Origin: Sophora flavescens
Lineage: Eukaryota; Streptophyta; Magnoliopsida; Fabales; Fabaceae
Assembly (NCBI GenBank): GCA_030762895.1
Contig: CM061070.1
Location: 75,627,804 to 75,691,803, forward strand
Length of the DNA stretch: 64,000 nt
Reading direction: 5' to 3'
Below, in pieces: positions 1 to 11,134 of the stretch; positions within the stretch are counted from its first letter, which is position 1, and each line of letters starts with the position of its first letter. The notes beneath the pieces are model-generated. The model saw only the letters and a list, made by a program, of their open reading frames with translations, had not been told where the DNA came from and made no database searches. Made by a program: the position numbers and the translations under genes.

Positions 1-379
1 AAACCAAAAATAAAAAAATGTGCCCTAAAGACTCACCAGAAATAGGCGCTCGCGTGGTGGTGGGGGGGAAGCTCGAGTGGTAGCCAACGTTCGATGTGGT
101 TACTGAGAGCAGAGGGACAAGGAGAGTTAGTGCGCGGGAAGGGGAAAGAGAGATGTCAAGTTATTGCAAAGAATGAGCGGGAAAGACAAAGTTAGGGTTT
201 AAGAGTGTACCTCACGGTGGTGGCGAAGAAGCCCTCGCGGTGGTTGCGATGGAGATGAGCTCGCGATTAGGGCAGAGTGAGGGTTGAGAGTGAGGGTTGA
301 GCGTGATGAAAAGAGAAAAGAGACGTACAGAGAAGTGCAGAAGACGCGCGGGTGTAAACGTTATAATCAAAATAAAACA

Positions 380-720
380 ACATTTTACGTCAGTTGTTAG
401 TAAAAACTGACGTTAAAGGTCATATATTTAACGTCAGTTGTCTTAAGAAACTGATGTTGAAAAACACTCACACTTCTTACGTCAGTTGTATTACACAACG
501 GACGTTAAAAGTTTATTAGTTTCTGCAAAAACATTCATTCCTTTGACTACTGTGCTACTTACCCATTCACCTTATAACCTAAAGGTCATATATTTTACGT
601 CAGTTGTTAGTAAAACCGGCGTTAAAGGTCATATATTTAACGCCGGTTGTCTTAAGAAACCGGCGTTAAAAACACTCACACTTCTTACGTCAGTTGTAAT
701 ACACAACGGACGTTAAAAGT
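380..720. repeat. CACTA subterminal inverted-motif array 1
   Basis: Alternating forms of ACGTCAGTTG and AACTGACGTTAAA, with variants such as ACCGGCGTTAAA, face each other every 20-40 bp. A block of about 115 bp is itself repeated directly (about 467-580 and 673-787). Confidence 0.8.
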
Positions 721-867
721 TTATTAGTTTCTGCAAAAACATTCATTCCTTTGACTACTGTGCTACTTACCCATTCACCTTGTAACCTAATCCTCTTAAT
801 GAGCATTCAGTTTTTAGATAAGTTTTCAAGAAAATCAGAATAGCTTAGTAACTTCATCCCCTGCTCC

Positions 868-1012
868 TATAAATAGCTTCCTTCCATCCTTTTAATTTTT
901 TTTGCTTCACAATATGGCTCTGCCATGGAGATTAACTTCATCACTCTTTCTTCCTATGCCTAGACTCAAAGATCTTTGTCTTAATGGTCAAACAACTTCT
1001 GAGGTTGTGTAA
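868..1012 (+). other. TATA box plus 32-codon mini-ORF inside CACTA element, copy A
   Basis: A TATAAATA box (868-875) lies 38 bp before an ATG (914). The ORF runs 32 codons to TAA at 1010-1012, reading MALPWRLTSSLF...TTSEVV. The same arrangement recurs at 2052-2194 in a larger duplicated segment (about 731-1015 versus 1916-2197). It looks like a captured promoter and first exon; the end GAG-GTTGTGT could also be read as exon followed by a splice donor. I do not recognise the peptide. Function unknown. Confidence 0.5.
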
Positions 1013-1596
1013 ATCACATAACATGGATGGTAAGGTTGGGTGAATCACGTAATGTGATTCTCTCACTTTATTTCATCCCCGTCATCCCTTTCACTTTGCT
1101 TTGGAAGCAAGTGACTGTGGATTCAAGACGATGCATCAAGGAATTCCAGTGAAGAAGAAAGATGCAAAGATCCATTTCACTTTGCTTTCGCTGCTAGTGA
1201 CTGAGGATTTACTTTGCATCATGGAATTCAAGTGAGGGAGGTGATGCATCCATTGGAGTTTCTGATGACAGGACTGAGAACAAAATGATGTTGAAGCATA
1301 AACTTTTTTATATTTTAGGGCTATGTTGCAGAAATTTTTTATCTTTTAATCATGTAATTTTAACTTATGAATCGCTTCAATGAGATACGATTTGATTATA
1401 CATATAACTTGTTTTATGTTAAGTGTTTATTTATTTTAATTTGCACAAGAATTTGTTTACTACTAATTCAAGATAATTAATAAAAATTAAAAATAAACTT
1501 GTTTAAAAAAAGGTTTAGAAATAAACTGCACTATATGAAGTGATCTGCGTTAAGAGGGACAACAGGGACATGACAACCAATGAAATGAGTTTCATA

Positions 1597-1900
1597 ATTA
1601 TTTACGTCAGTTATTTATAGAACTGACACAAATAGTGATTTAATATTTACAAAGTGCCACCATCTCATTTTTAACGTCAACTTAATTTATGACTGCCAAG
1701 TTCCCGTATATTAATTACATTATTTCCAATATTCATTCTGCACGTTTATAATATATATAATTATTTACGTCAGCTATTTATTTAACTGAAGTAAAAATCA
1801 CACTTTTAACGTCAGTTGTATAAAAAACCGACGTTAACAATAAATATTTTTTATTTTAAAAACACTTTTAACGTCAGTTTTTTTAAACAACTGGCGTTAA
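1597..1900. repeat. CACTA subterminal inverted-motif array 2
   Basis: A second cluster of facing motifs (TTACGTCAGTTAT, AACTGACAC, AACGTCAGTTG, AACCGACGTTAA, AACTGGCGTTAA). More degenerate than the first array. Confidence 0.7.
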
Positions 1901-2051
1901 AAGTGTATAGATATATGCAAAAACATTCATTCCTTTGACTACTGTGCTACTTACCCATGCACCTTGTAACTTAATCCTCTTAATGAGCATTAAGTTTATA
2001 GATAAGTTTTGAAGAAAATCAGAATAGCTTAGTAACTTCATCCCCTGCTCC

Positions 2052-2194
2052 TATAAATAGCTTCCTTCCATCCTTTTAATTTTCGGCTTCACAATATGGC
2101 TCTGCCATGGAGATTAACTTCATCACTCTTTCTTCCTATTCCTAGACTCAAAAATCTTTGTCTTAATGGTCAAACAACTTCTGAGGTTGTGTAA
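2052..2194 (+). other. TATA box plus 32-codon mini-ORF inside CACTA element, copy B
   Basis: Second copy of the segment at 868-1012: TATAAATA at 2052-2059, ATG at 2096, stop at 2192-2194, same length. The peptide differs from copy A at two positions (Met to Ile at residue 15, Asp to Asn at residue 20). The frame is kept although the spacing to the TATA box differs by a few bases. After the stop, the two flanks diverge but share words such as GCAAGTGAC, so the duplicated unit probably extends further in a decayed form. Confidence 0.5.
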
Positions 2195-2815
2195 ATCATG
2201 TAACATGGGTGATAAGCTTGTGTAAACCACGTAATGTGAGTTGCTCACCTTATCATCCTTCCGGAGAATCAGCTGCTGGAGGGCAAATCAGGTGCTCGGG
2301 CGTTACAGTTCCAAAACCTCAGCTTTGGCAGCAAGTGACCGTCATGGCAGTCTCTAGAACCATTGCCTTTGCTTGAAACAGATCTAGTGCACCTGTTTTT
2401 GCCTCTCTTGAGCTCTCTCATGCCCCCCAGTTTTCTGAGGTCTTAAAGGATGCAAGTGACTGTTCCAAGACCATTGCTAAAACAGATCGAGTGCACCCTT
2501 CGGAGTATAGTTTTCCCTTTGGCATATTTCATAAAACTCCCTGATGGGATGTAGCTTTAATGTTTAGGATTTTAAACCCTTTCAATGTAACTTTTTATAG
2601 GATTTTAAACCCTTTCAATCTTCTCAGATCGATCGTATTACACTTCATGAATGAGATCCGGTTTGAGTTATTGATTCAACTTATACTTCGCACATATATT
2701 TTAGTTTTCAAAACAGAAACACAAAACATCAAAGCAATTGTGAAACTGAAACTTTGAGGAAGGCAATGCGGAAGGGTACGCGGTACATATACTAGATAAA
2801 AAAAATTATTAAAAC

Positions 2816-3080
2816 AACATTTAACGTCTGTTGATGTAAGGACTGACGTTATAAGTGAAGTGACTCACTTTTAACGTCAGTTCGATAAAGAACTGACGTT
2901 AAAACGTTCACTGTTAACGTTAGTTGTTTATTGAACTGACGTTAAAAGTGAGTCACTTCACTTTTAATGTCAGTCCTTAAAACAACTGACGTTAAAATTG
3001 AATTAATGAAGTCTGATATTTACAAAACTGCCACCGCCCCATTTTTAACGTCTAGTTTTTGGTTAACTGACGTAAACCTT
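2816..3080. repeat. CACTA subterminal inverted-motif array 3, next to the terminus
   Basis: Dense ACGTCAGTT / AACTGACGTTAAAA motifs, including near-perfect hairpins (for example 2868-2901, where the two arms lie on each side of a short AT spacer). It runs up to the terminal inverted repeat, the usual place for transposase-binding subterminal repeats. Confidence 0.75.
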
Positions 3081-3094
3081 TACCGTCTAATGTA

Positions 3095-3109
3095 TATTTT
3101 CCACTAGTG
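3095..3109 (-). repeat. CACTA terminal inverted repeat (right end)
   Basis: Minus-strand CACTAGTGGAAAATA. It abuts the truncated last recognisable part of the SMT1-like pseudogene at 3110-3118. Confidence 0.7.
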
Positions 3110-3117
3110 AAACTTAC

Positions 3118-6100
3118 TTTCCACCTTTGACTAGTGCCTCAGCAACCTTCTCCAAGAGATCATGAACCCTCAGGCTCCCCTTTGGAGCCAGTGTAACAAA
3201 CTCTAGAGCCTTGACCTACAAATATATCAAATTCGTAGGCAACAACCAACACTCAAATTTGAGTAATAAAAGAAATGAATCCTAAAATGCATACAGAAAA
3301 ACACTATTAGGAAATCATATCCAAAAGATAAAGTGAAATGAATAATAATTATTATACTCAATTTCAATACCATGATTTTGGTGAAAATTCGTCCAACATT
3401 GTTAGACGGAACCTACTTAGTGAGAAGCGACTTTTGTCTAAAGGCAAGTATCAAGGAAGAGGAGAATCCACTGCAAGATCTTTTTCCCAAATTATCTTTG
3501 CGCACAAAAGAAAGAGTGAATTTTACCTTAGCCAATTTGGTTGTTCATCTCTGAGACAGGGAAAGAACAATACTAGTGAAAGGTAATAACTAATTAGAAA
3601 TTGATATTCATCTCAAAACCTGCTTGCTTTAGAGCTTGAAGACACTTTGTGGTTAACCTAATATCAGGAAGCCCACTACCAACCTCAATTTCTGCCTGTA
3701 TCAATAGAGTTTATCTATTTAATACCAATGAATTTTATCTACTTAATTACAAAATAAGAAGAGGCTTCAGCAAAATCCATAGATAACCTCAATGTAAATT
3801 GTTTCTTATACCTCTATGTCATACCTTAAGTTTTTGGTGTTCTTGGTTATTGGGATCAAAAGAATCAGTCATGCACCATTCAAATGCAGCAAAATGCTGA
3901 CCAGGCTTTAACACTCTGTAGATCTCTTTATAGCATCCATACTATCCACAAACCAAATGCAAGAAAAAAGTGTGAGCAATACAAATTAAAGAAACCATTG
4001 TGTAGATTCACGGTTAACATATGCATTTTATGTTGTTATGCATAGCCACATCAATGTCCATAATACTTAGCCATTTATGGGTGCAAATGCAAGTGCATCT
4101 AGAAAATTGCAATAAGGAAAAGACGTAAGGATGTGAAATTAATTAGAGCAAGAAATACAGTCGCGCACAACATCTGGTGCATGGCAGGTGGCTTCTATCG
4201 CGTAAATTGCATCAAAAGTGTTGTCCGGAAATGGCATTTTCGTGAAGTCAGCCTACATTATCAAATATGATTAATGTCAGATACAAATTTAAACAACATG
4301 ATTATGAGCATATGGTTTTGCTTAATCTAGAACGGCTTCTCTGCCAAACAACTCCCACCTTAGCATTTTGATTATAAACTTTTACAAACAAAACAAAAGT
4401 TATTTCAAACACACTAAATAAATTGGCCAACATAAAATATATAATTTAAGTCGAACAATTTAACAAAAAAATTTGGAGCCGTGTGCACTAAAAAATAGAA
4501 GGTCTTATGCCATCCACTCCCCAGAAAATGGAAAAAAAAAATATATTTACAAAAGATCAACCTTGACAAAGTTGCAAGTCTTGTCCAATCCAGCAATGCG
4601 ATTGATCAGTTCCTGTTGATTAGTAAAAGAAATGAGCATGATAGACTTATTATTAAGTTAATACTAGAAGACTGTTTTAAATATTTTTTTTAATGCTTCA
4701 ATCAATGCATCAATGTTAAGTACGAAAAATGAAACAAATTCAAAGTGGCTATTCAAGTAGAAATAAGGCTATATCAAATAGATATGATGATTGAACAAAA
4801 ATTCAAAATTCTCAAATGTCAATGAATTCCAATAATAGATACATCAAAATTGTTTCATGAATGCATTACATCTCATGATACATACATGTCCCCTCGTTAT
4901 TTGGTACTCATTGTTATTCAACCCTGTAATTGATGTCAAGCTGCACAAATACGCTTGATCATATTTTTTTTAGACAATTAAGGTAAAGTAGGGAGAGCAA
5001 AGGGAGAGGAAGCCTAATTGAAGGAAGTCATGTTCACCTGAATCGAGAAATTTCTCTTAATGGTCCCCCAATTCCACATCCAACATCAAAAACCTAAAAC
5101 AAATAGAAGGGTCATCAATTTTGAACAATAAAATGGTGGAAACTAGATATCAAGTAGCTATTATGCTCTATTAAGCATGAAAACCTTTTGTCCGGGCTTC
5201 AGACTGAGCTGTAAAACAATGAAGTGTTCATATCGCTTGATGCTCTCTACAAGAGATTCACCCTTCCATCTGAATGGGTAGATAATTATCAGCATGCATG
5301 ATCAATTTAGTATAAAATTCTTCAATTTTCTATGCATAATGAAGCAAATAGACACCTAGGCGCAAAATGGAAAGATTCTCCCCATCCAAACTCATAAAAG
5401 CTGGTAGCAAGATCATATTATTTATTAACCTGAAAATTATGAAGACGTTAATATATTCTTTCTGTAGACAATCAAATTGACTATAAATAAGATGAAAAAG
5501 TAAGTGGTACTCCCAGACTTCACAGATCACAATTTATAAACACATCACATCACAATTTATAAACACATCACATGATATACAGAACAAGGATAACTGAAAA
5601 GAAAGAGTCAATATTCATTAATAATTAAAAAATGATATTAATATAATTTAATTTATATTTAAATGATATGTACTTTTAGTATAAAGATTTCTTACTGTGT
5701 CAATCAATCATAAATTATCGCATTATTAAAAATTAATCAATCCTTAATTTGTGATTAGTTGGAAGTGCAAATAGGTTTACAATGTGACAAATTAAACACA
5801 TTTAATTTACCATTCATGAACTTAACAACTAATCTAACTTCCAAGGTATTCAAAATAACGGTTTGGATAATTTTAGTGCCATATCAATTGGATATCATGA
5901 TACAAAATGTTGTAAAGAATGAGAGAAATATGTTTTTGAAGTTTGTCTATCGTCTTCTAAGATTAGAATTTAAAGGGCGGCCTAGTGAATTAAAAAATAG
6001 ATTAATCTCTCACCATATCACTATAGTTAGCTTTCCTCTCTTCCTCTGAACCTCCATAGCAAACACGATACTTTTCATACCTGAACCAAAAGATGAATAA

Positions 6101-6535
6101 ATTTTATCAAAACTAATTTGAAAAAAAAAAGAGAAATTAGCATGCAATGCAGTAGTCAATTTTTTTTTTATGTCTGCATTATGCAACACCTATAATGACT
6201 AACAACAAAGTCATATATAGTGAGATTCAATAATTATTATTTTTTTACCCCCTCCCACAACATAACTTTCTAATTATATTATATAACATACAAAAACATA
6301 ATTGCTCCTCCATCCATATATTAATAAATAGATTTAACAAGGTAAGTTATAAGTTTCATAGCAGCAACATCAATTTACAGTAGACAATTCAACGTCTCAT
6401 TGCAATTCATGATATGCCAAAAGTTATTAAGGTTTATGAATCAATTAATACAAAGAGAAAACTTAGTTACTTCTCAATGGCAGAGTGAACTTCATCTTTG
6501 TTAATCGTGCCACCAACACCTGATGCGAAATCCAT
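3118..6535 (-). pseudogene. SMT1-like: Sterol C-24 methyltransferase (SMT1-like) pseudogene
   Basis: Twelve exons read on the minus strand: 6535-6471, 6080-6014, 5429-5356, 5269-5185, 5093-5038, 4940-4886, 4612-4562, 4252-4169, 3941-3825, 3695-3612, 3495-3371 and 3215-3118. Exons 1-9 join in phase. SMT1 transfers methyl from S-adenosylmethionine to C-24 of cycloartenol in the ER, the first step toward 24-alkyl sterols. Seen: SAM-binding motif DVGCGIGGPLREI (exon 5), the YAIEATCHAP motif (exon 8), YGCYKEIYRVLKPG (exon 9) and the GLPDIRLTT block (exon 10). Lesions: TAA at 5420-5418 where the family has Tyr; the exon-10 donor at 3611-3610 reads AT, not GT; TGA at 3453-3451 where the family has Trp; and a 1-nt deletion near 3398 (exon 11 is 125 nt). 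Exon 7 also has one extra codon. The C-terminal segment after KGG is missing: the CACTA end lies 9 bp beyond a good donor GTAAGT (3117-3112), so it inserted in the last intron or exon. The start is the MDFAS methionine; an in-frame ATG lies five codons upstream. Confidence 0.9.
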
Positions 6536-7684
6536 AGCCGCTTTTCGCATAATTCAAAACTATGTCGTTTGGATCTAAATAGAGAAAATACACAATTTGA
6601 AAATAAAAAAGAATATAAAATTACAATGTATGATTCGAATCCTTACGAGAAAGATGGATGCAGGAAAAAAGGTAATTCTAACAAGTATCCCTGTGTTATT
6701 GACTAAGGAATCAAATAGAAAAAATTGAAAATTGATGAATTTAATACTTTTAAAATTCAAAACCACTACTTTTTAATATATAAAAAAATTCTTTAATTAA
6801 ATTCCTTAACAATTGAATGACCCTAAAATTGGATGAATATAACTACTCACAAAGAGAGAAGGGTTACTCACAAAGAGAGAAGGGTGTGTGTGTGTGAGAG
6901 AGAGAACCATAGGGAAGGGGAAGCTTTTTAGCCACTATGTGAGGGTGAGAGGGAGCTTAAAAAGATGAGAGAAAAGTATAGACGAGTGAGTGAATAGGAA
7001 ATGGAAAATGTGACAAGTCCACACAAAGTGTGAGGGTGGTAGCGAAAAAACAAAAATGTTACTCTGCTCACGTTATTTTTACTGTTTAAGAAGTCCGATT
7101 TATCCGAAATGAGGTGAAAAGATGTTTACAGGAATGAGACCCATGGTGCAAAAGTTACCCAGGATACAAGGAAAAAAGGTGAAAGCTCTAAGCGTATATT
7201 GTGTTGTATGAATTGAAAGCCTTGTTGTTTATAGAAAAAAAGGCAAATAACGACACACTCAAATAAAAAAAAATCACGGATGGTTGCAACAAACGTATAA
7301 AGACAAGAAATATAAATTAAACACAGGTTGGAAAGTGATAATCACAATAAGAAAGACGTGAATTAGAGAGAGAAGAAGTGTCACACCAGACAATAAGAGA
7401 ACAATGGATCACAGATTTGTAGAGTGAGATTATTTGTGTTGTGCCACAAAAATATTGATTTCAATTAATCATCTATCCCACCTTTCAATTTTGCTTGTTC
7501 AATTGTGAAAAGCAATCTGGTTTATTTTTATTAAAAAACTAAAGTAAAAAAGCTCAGAAGTCTAACGAAGTTGAAGTGTTGGATGTCAATATATAAAGTA
7601 AAACCATCTCAAAAGTTTACGATATGTTCACTTTTGAGCTCTTTTCACACTAAAGTTAAGTCTAAATGTTTTTTGCTTATCAAC
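6536..7684. other. Spacer upstream of SMT1-like pseudogene
   Basis: No gene seen. It is the former promoter and leader side of the SMT1-like gene. It contains a direct duplication of about 22 bp (ACTCACAAAGAGAGAAGGGT, 6844-6888) followed by GT and GA microsatellites (6884-6905). These purine-rich tracts read as CT-rich on the gene strand, a common look for plant 5' leaders. Confidence 0.5.
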
Positions 7685-7870
7685 ATGATGTTGATCCAAG
7701 TGGTAAGGGATTTGGATATCTTAAACAAGTAGTCAAAGGTTCGAATCATTACTCGTGTGTATGACGAAAACCTGGTTGGGAGGGGAGAATCCACCTTGTA
7801 TGTCAAACAAGTTCCCTGACGAAGATTAGTCACTACTAACGGTAGTGGATACTTCGTACCAGTAACATGT
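7685..7870 (+). mobile_element. tRNA-derived SINE-like element
   Basis: A polymerase III promoter pair is visible: box A-like TGATCCAAGTGG (7692-7703) and box B GGTTCGAATC (7738-7747), 35 bp apart. A SINE-like body follows, ending in the motif GGTAGTGGATACTTCGTACC seen in plant tRNA-derived SINEs. Boundaries are approximate, and no clear target duplication or poly(A) tail was found. It is not a tRNA gene because no cloverleaf 3' half follows box B. Confidence 0.6.
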
Positions 7871-8849
7871 TATCAGCTTAATTTAATACTCAACTTTAAA
7901 TCATTTTTTATAATATGATATTATAAAAAAATTTATAAAGCTTTAATAAGAATTTAAAATGAATTTATATAATATAAATGTATATTTTATGTCATTGTAT
8001 ATTGATAAGCTACGAATTCATATAAAAATCCAAGGTTTTTAAAATCGAACCGATCATTGATCTGATGAAGGAACCGTTCAAGGTTCAATGGTCCAACCAT
8101 GGTTGAACTGGTATTAATTAAATAATACTTTTTAAATTTTTTTAATATAATATTCATAGCAATTTTAATAAAAAATAACATAATATTCAAAAGTCAAAAC
8201 TTCATCACATTAAAAGATAAACATCACTTAAAAATATCATCACTCATAATATAAAGCATGCAAAATTACACAAGAAACTAAAATATATATGACATAACAT
8301 CTAGAATTATTAAACCCAAATTTTTTATTTCAAATTATTAAGCCCAAACAAATGTAAAAACACTTCAAATTCAAAATTAAAGGGGTGAAATTTTTGTGGG
8401 ACAGTAACTTTCATGATTATGAAACCAGCCCATTATTTTAAAATACTTACTCTCAATCTACAGCCTCTATTTTTTTTTTTAATGTAATGCCTAATATTAA
8501 GTCTTATTTATTCTCACTTCATTCCAATTCTATTGAACTGTGAATTCTTCTTCCCAATTCTTTGCTTGAACCTTGCTACACTATAATATAAGTTTTTCAT
8601 TTTACAAATTTATTATTTCAAATAGTTAATTAATGTTGTTTGCTCCTCCTTCTCTCTCGGTACAGGAGTGTCACATGCCAATTGGTCTATTCATTTTCAT
8701 TATAAGCAATCACATCTGGTATGAAGACAAGATGTAACGTGCCATCGAGTAGCATGTGAAACATCCCAGAAAATAATCGTGTGAGAAAATTTGGGTTTTG
8801 AGGGCTTACAACCAAAAGATTTCACTTCAATTTGGCAATTTTAAAGGGT
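7871..8849. other. Spacer left of the gypsy tower
   Basis: AT-rich. Around 8030-8120 lies a degenerate repeat with the words CGAACCGATCATTGATCTGAT and GGTCCAACCATGGTTGAACTGG, of a dispersed type common in plants; a relative occurs at about 62400-62495. No gene seen. The host sequence interrupted at 8850 resumes at 31306. Confidence 0.4.
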
Positions 8850-10864
8850 AATTGTGTGACACCTCTTTGGGCATTACTTCGTAAACACGTGCAGAAATAA
8901 ATTAAAAGTAATTTGTTGGTTGCTTTCGAAAAATAATATTTTGTTAAGTTGTAATCATTTCTCAAAATGGTGATAAAATTTTTCCATTTCCTTTTTCTTT
9001 TCGAGAATCACAACAACATCGTAAATATAACCGTGTGTGTGTATATATATATATAACATCATACAACTATATTGCATCTTAATTGTTTATACAAGTAAAC
9101 CTTAATAAGTATAGGTCCATTCAGAACAAAACATAAGTTAAATAAAAACCTAAGCTGGTCGTAACTAAAGATAGTCATAGCAAAAGAAGAGAACATCAGT
9201 ATGCTCTGAACTAAGGGAACTTCCTCCTGTAGTCGTCAAATCCCCTGAGTGGTTCATTTGGGCTCGAATATAAATATATGCACAAGTAGAGAAACCGACA
9301 ATAAAACATGCAAGAGTGAGAAACCAATATATGGATTTAACACGATAACTACACGCGCGACATAAAAGAAAACATATACATGTTTATAACAACATAAGCA
9401 TTCATAATAAGACAAATAGATTATCAATAGGTTTCACACCACAAACATCATCATTTGAAAACTATGCATGGACACTTCATATACGTCGTCTAAAATTCAT
9501 ACTTAATCTCTGGAGATCCCCAACACCGTATAAAAATGAGTTGATCAATCTCGATTGTCAAATAAGGCACACCATCTTGAATACCTTGCCATTAAGATAT
9601 CCAGATTCACCATCTTGAATACCTTGTCCACCAAGATATCCAGAATAGAATTAGCACCGTCTTGAACATCTTGTCCACCAAGATATCCAGATTAATGCCA
9701 TAGGCACGTATGCCGAATGAATGCACGTAAAAACACTTTGTTCTTGACACTTTTCTTTGTGTTCAATATTCCCTTGCCGAAGCTCAAAATCTTACGACCA
9801 AACATATTTTTAAACATCTTAAAACTTGCATTAATAACATAGGACCTCAAAGTCCGAGTGCTCAATCACGAAACCCCTAGACCGATGCACCAGTCATAGG
9901 TTCGTGGTAATAGAAAACATCTCAAATGTTTTAATACAGTAGACACCACGTCTACAGGACCTTCAAGTCCAAAGGACACCACATCCATAACACTGTAAGA
10001 ACCTTAGCACCCCGACGTCTCAGTTACTAAGTTCCATATCACTTTTAACACAGTTGAGAAAACTTGATTTCGGAAGATCATTTCAAATGGGAAATTCTTT
10101 CATAAAATCATCGGTTACTAAAAATTTAGTTTTCAGAAAAGATAGTCACTTGAGGCTCAAACTTGTTTAAAATACGTACTATCTACTTTAGAAATTCTTG
10201 TCGTTGAGGCTTTTCCAAATTACCGTCGTTTAGCCTTTTTAACATCATTTAAGCCAATTCTTAGCTTTTTCCACTTAAATAATTTTCTAAAATCATAATT
10301 AAGTTATTTTCTAAGATTATTTTCATAAACTAACTTTTTGTAATATTATGGAATTTCTTACGTAAAATTAGCAGTACAAAAATAATTTCACGGTTATGTC
10401 CTCACTATGGCTCATAATTTACTTTTACACTAATAAATCCTTAAAATAATGATATTTTCCAATATTCCTTATTTTTCCAAAATAAAATTTTCCATCAATA
10501 TTATATTCCAATATTTCACCGTTAAACATTGCATATAATTTATAAAGCTTCTTAAAACTTTTATCTGGTTAATTGGTTGGGCACTGACCATTGTCAAGCT
10601 TCTCAAATAACAATCAGCAACAATTTTATAGCAATTAACTGATAGTGTGATTTCACATCATAATTCTTGTATATTTCTGCATGCATTTTCATATAGTTTA
10701 GGCATATTTAAAGTGATTTCTATTAGTTTTTACCTTGGAACGGGTGAAGCGGTTTCTTGGTGTTGTTTTGCAGGAATTTAAAGAAAAATGCTCAAGATTA
10801 GCCATGATGGAGCTTTGATGAAGACAGAGCTTGAAAAGTGAAGAAAATGACCCAAGCAGAGCCC

Positions 10865-11113
10865 ATCACGGCCTAGTCGTGATAACCATCACGGCCGTGG
10901 TCAAGCAATAATTGAGAAGAAAGAAGGCAAAAGTCAGAAGCTTTCACGGCCTAGCCGTGATGCCCATCACGGCTGTGACAGACCAATTGGTGAAGGCAGA
11001 AGCTATCACGACCTAGTCGTGATGAGTGTCACGACCGTGACAAACATATTTTGAAGGCGCGCCCAAGGCAGAACCCGTCACGACCTGGCCGTGATGGCCA
11101 TCACGGTTGTGAC
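10865..11113. repeat. Palindrome array in Athila-like U3, 5' LTR (four units)
   Basis: Units have the form TCACGGCCTAGCCGTGAT, a short spacer, then ATCACGGCCGTGAC, so each is two adjacent palindromes that are also complementary to each other. Units start at about 10867, 10943, 11005 and 11078. Several CG dinucleotides here are changed to CA or TG relative to the 3' LTR (for example CACGACC). Confidence 0.85.
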
Positions 11114-11126
11114 GCGAATCTTAATC

Positions 11127-11134
11127 TATAAATA
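11127..11134 (+). promoter_or_regulatory. TATA box of Athila-like 5' LTR
   Basis: TATAAATA about 15 bp after the palindrome array, in the context AATCTATAAATAGGCACGGG. The probable transcription start is about 30 bp downstream. Confidence 0.65.

Larger units (their letters stand above)
1..3109. mobile_element. CACTA (En/Spm-type) DNA transposon, right end; left end outside window
   Basis: Read on the minus strand, the element starts CACTAGTGGAAAAT at 3109, the CACTA-type terminal inverted repeat; on the plus strand it ends TAGTG. Inward come many copies of ACGTCAGTT and its complement AACTGACGT in both orientations (about 380-720, 1597-1900, 2816-3080), as expected of CACTA subterminal transposase-binding repeats. 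No transposase ORF is visible, so either the autonomous part lies to the left or this copy is non-autonomous. It has inserted at the 3' end of the SMT1-like pseudogene. The 3-bp target duplication cannot be tested without the left end. Positions 1-360 are GC-richer; on the minus strand they contain a possible splice donor (TTTCTG followed by GTGAGT), so may be an exon of the element or a captured gene. Confidence 0.75.

Noticed and set aside
3371..3495. The stops and shift in exon 11 as an unrecognised extra intron
   Set aside because: The flanking codons on both sides match the SMT family with no room for an intron; a point stop and a 1-nt deletion explain the data better.
3338..3586. 82-codon plus-strand ORF
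   Set aside because: It lies antisense across exon 11 of the SMT1-like pseudogene and has no recognisable domain.
5759..6049. 96-codon plus-strand ORF
   Set aside because: AT-rich, opposite to exon 2 and intron 2 of the SMT1-like pseudogene.
7692..7750. tRNA gene
   Set aside because: Box A and box B are present but there is no foldable cloverleaf and the sequence continues as a SINE body.
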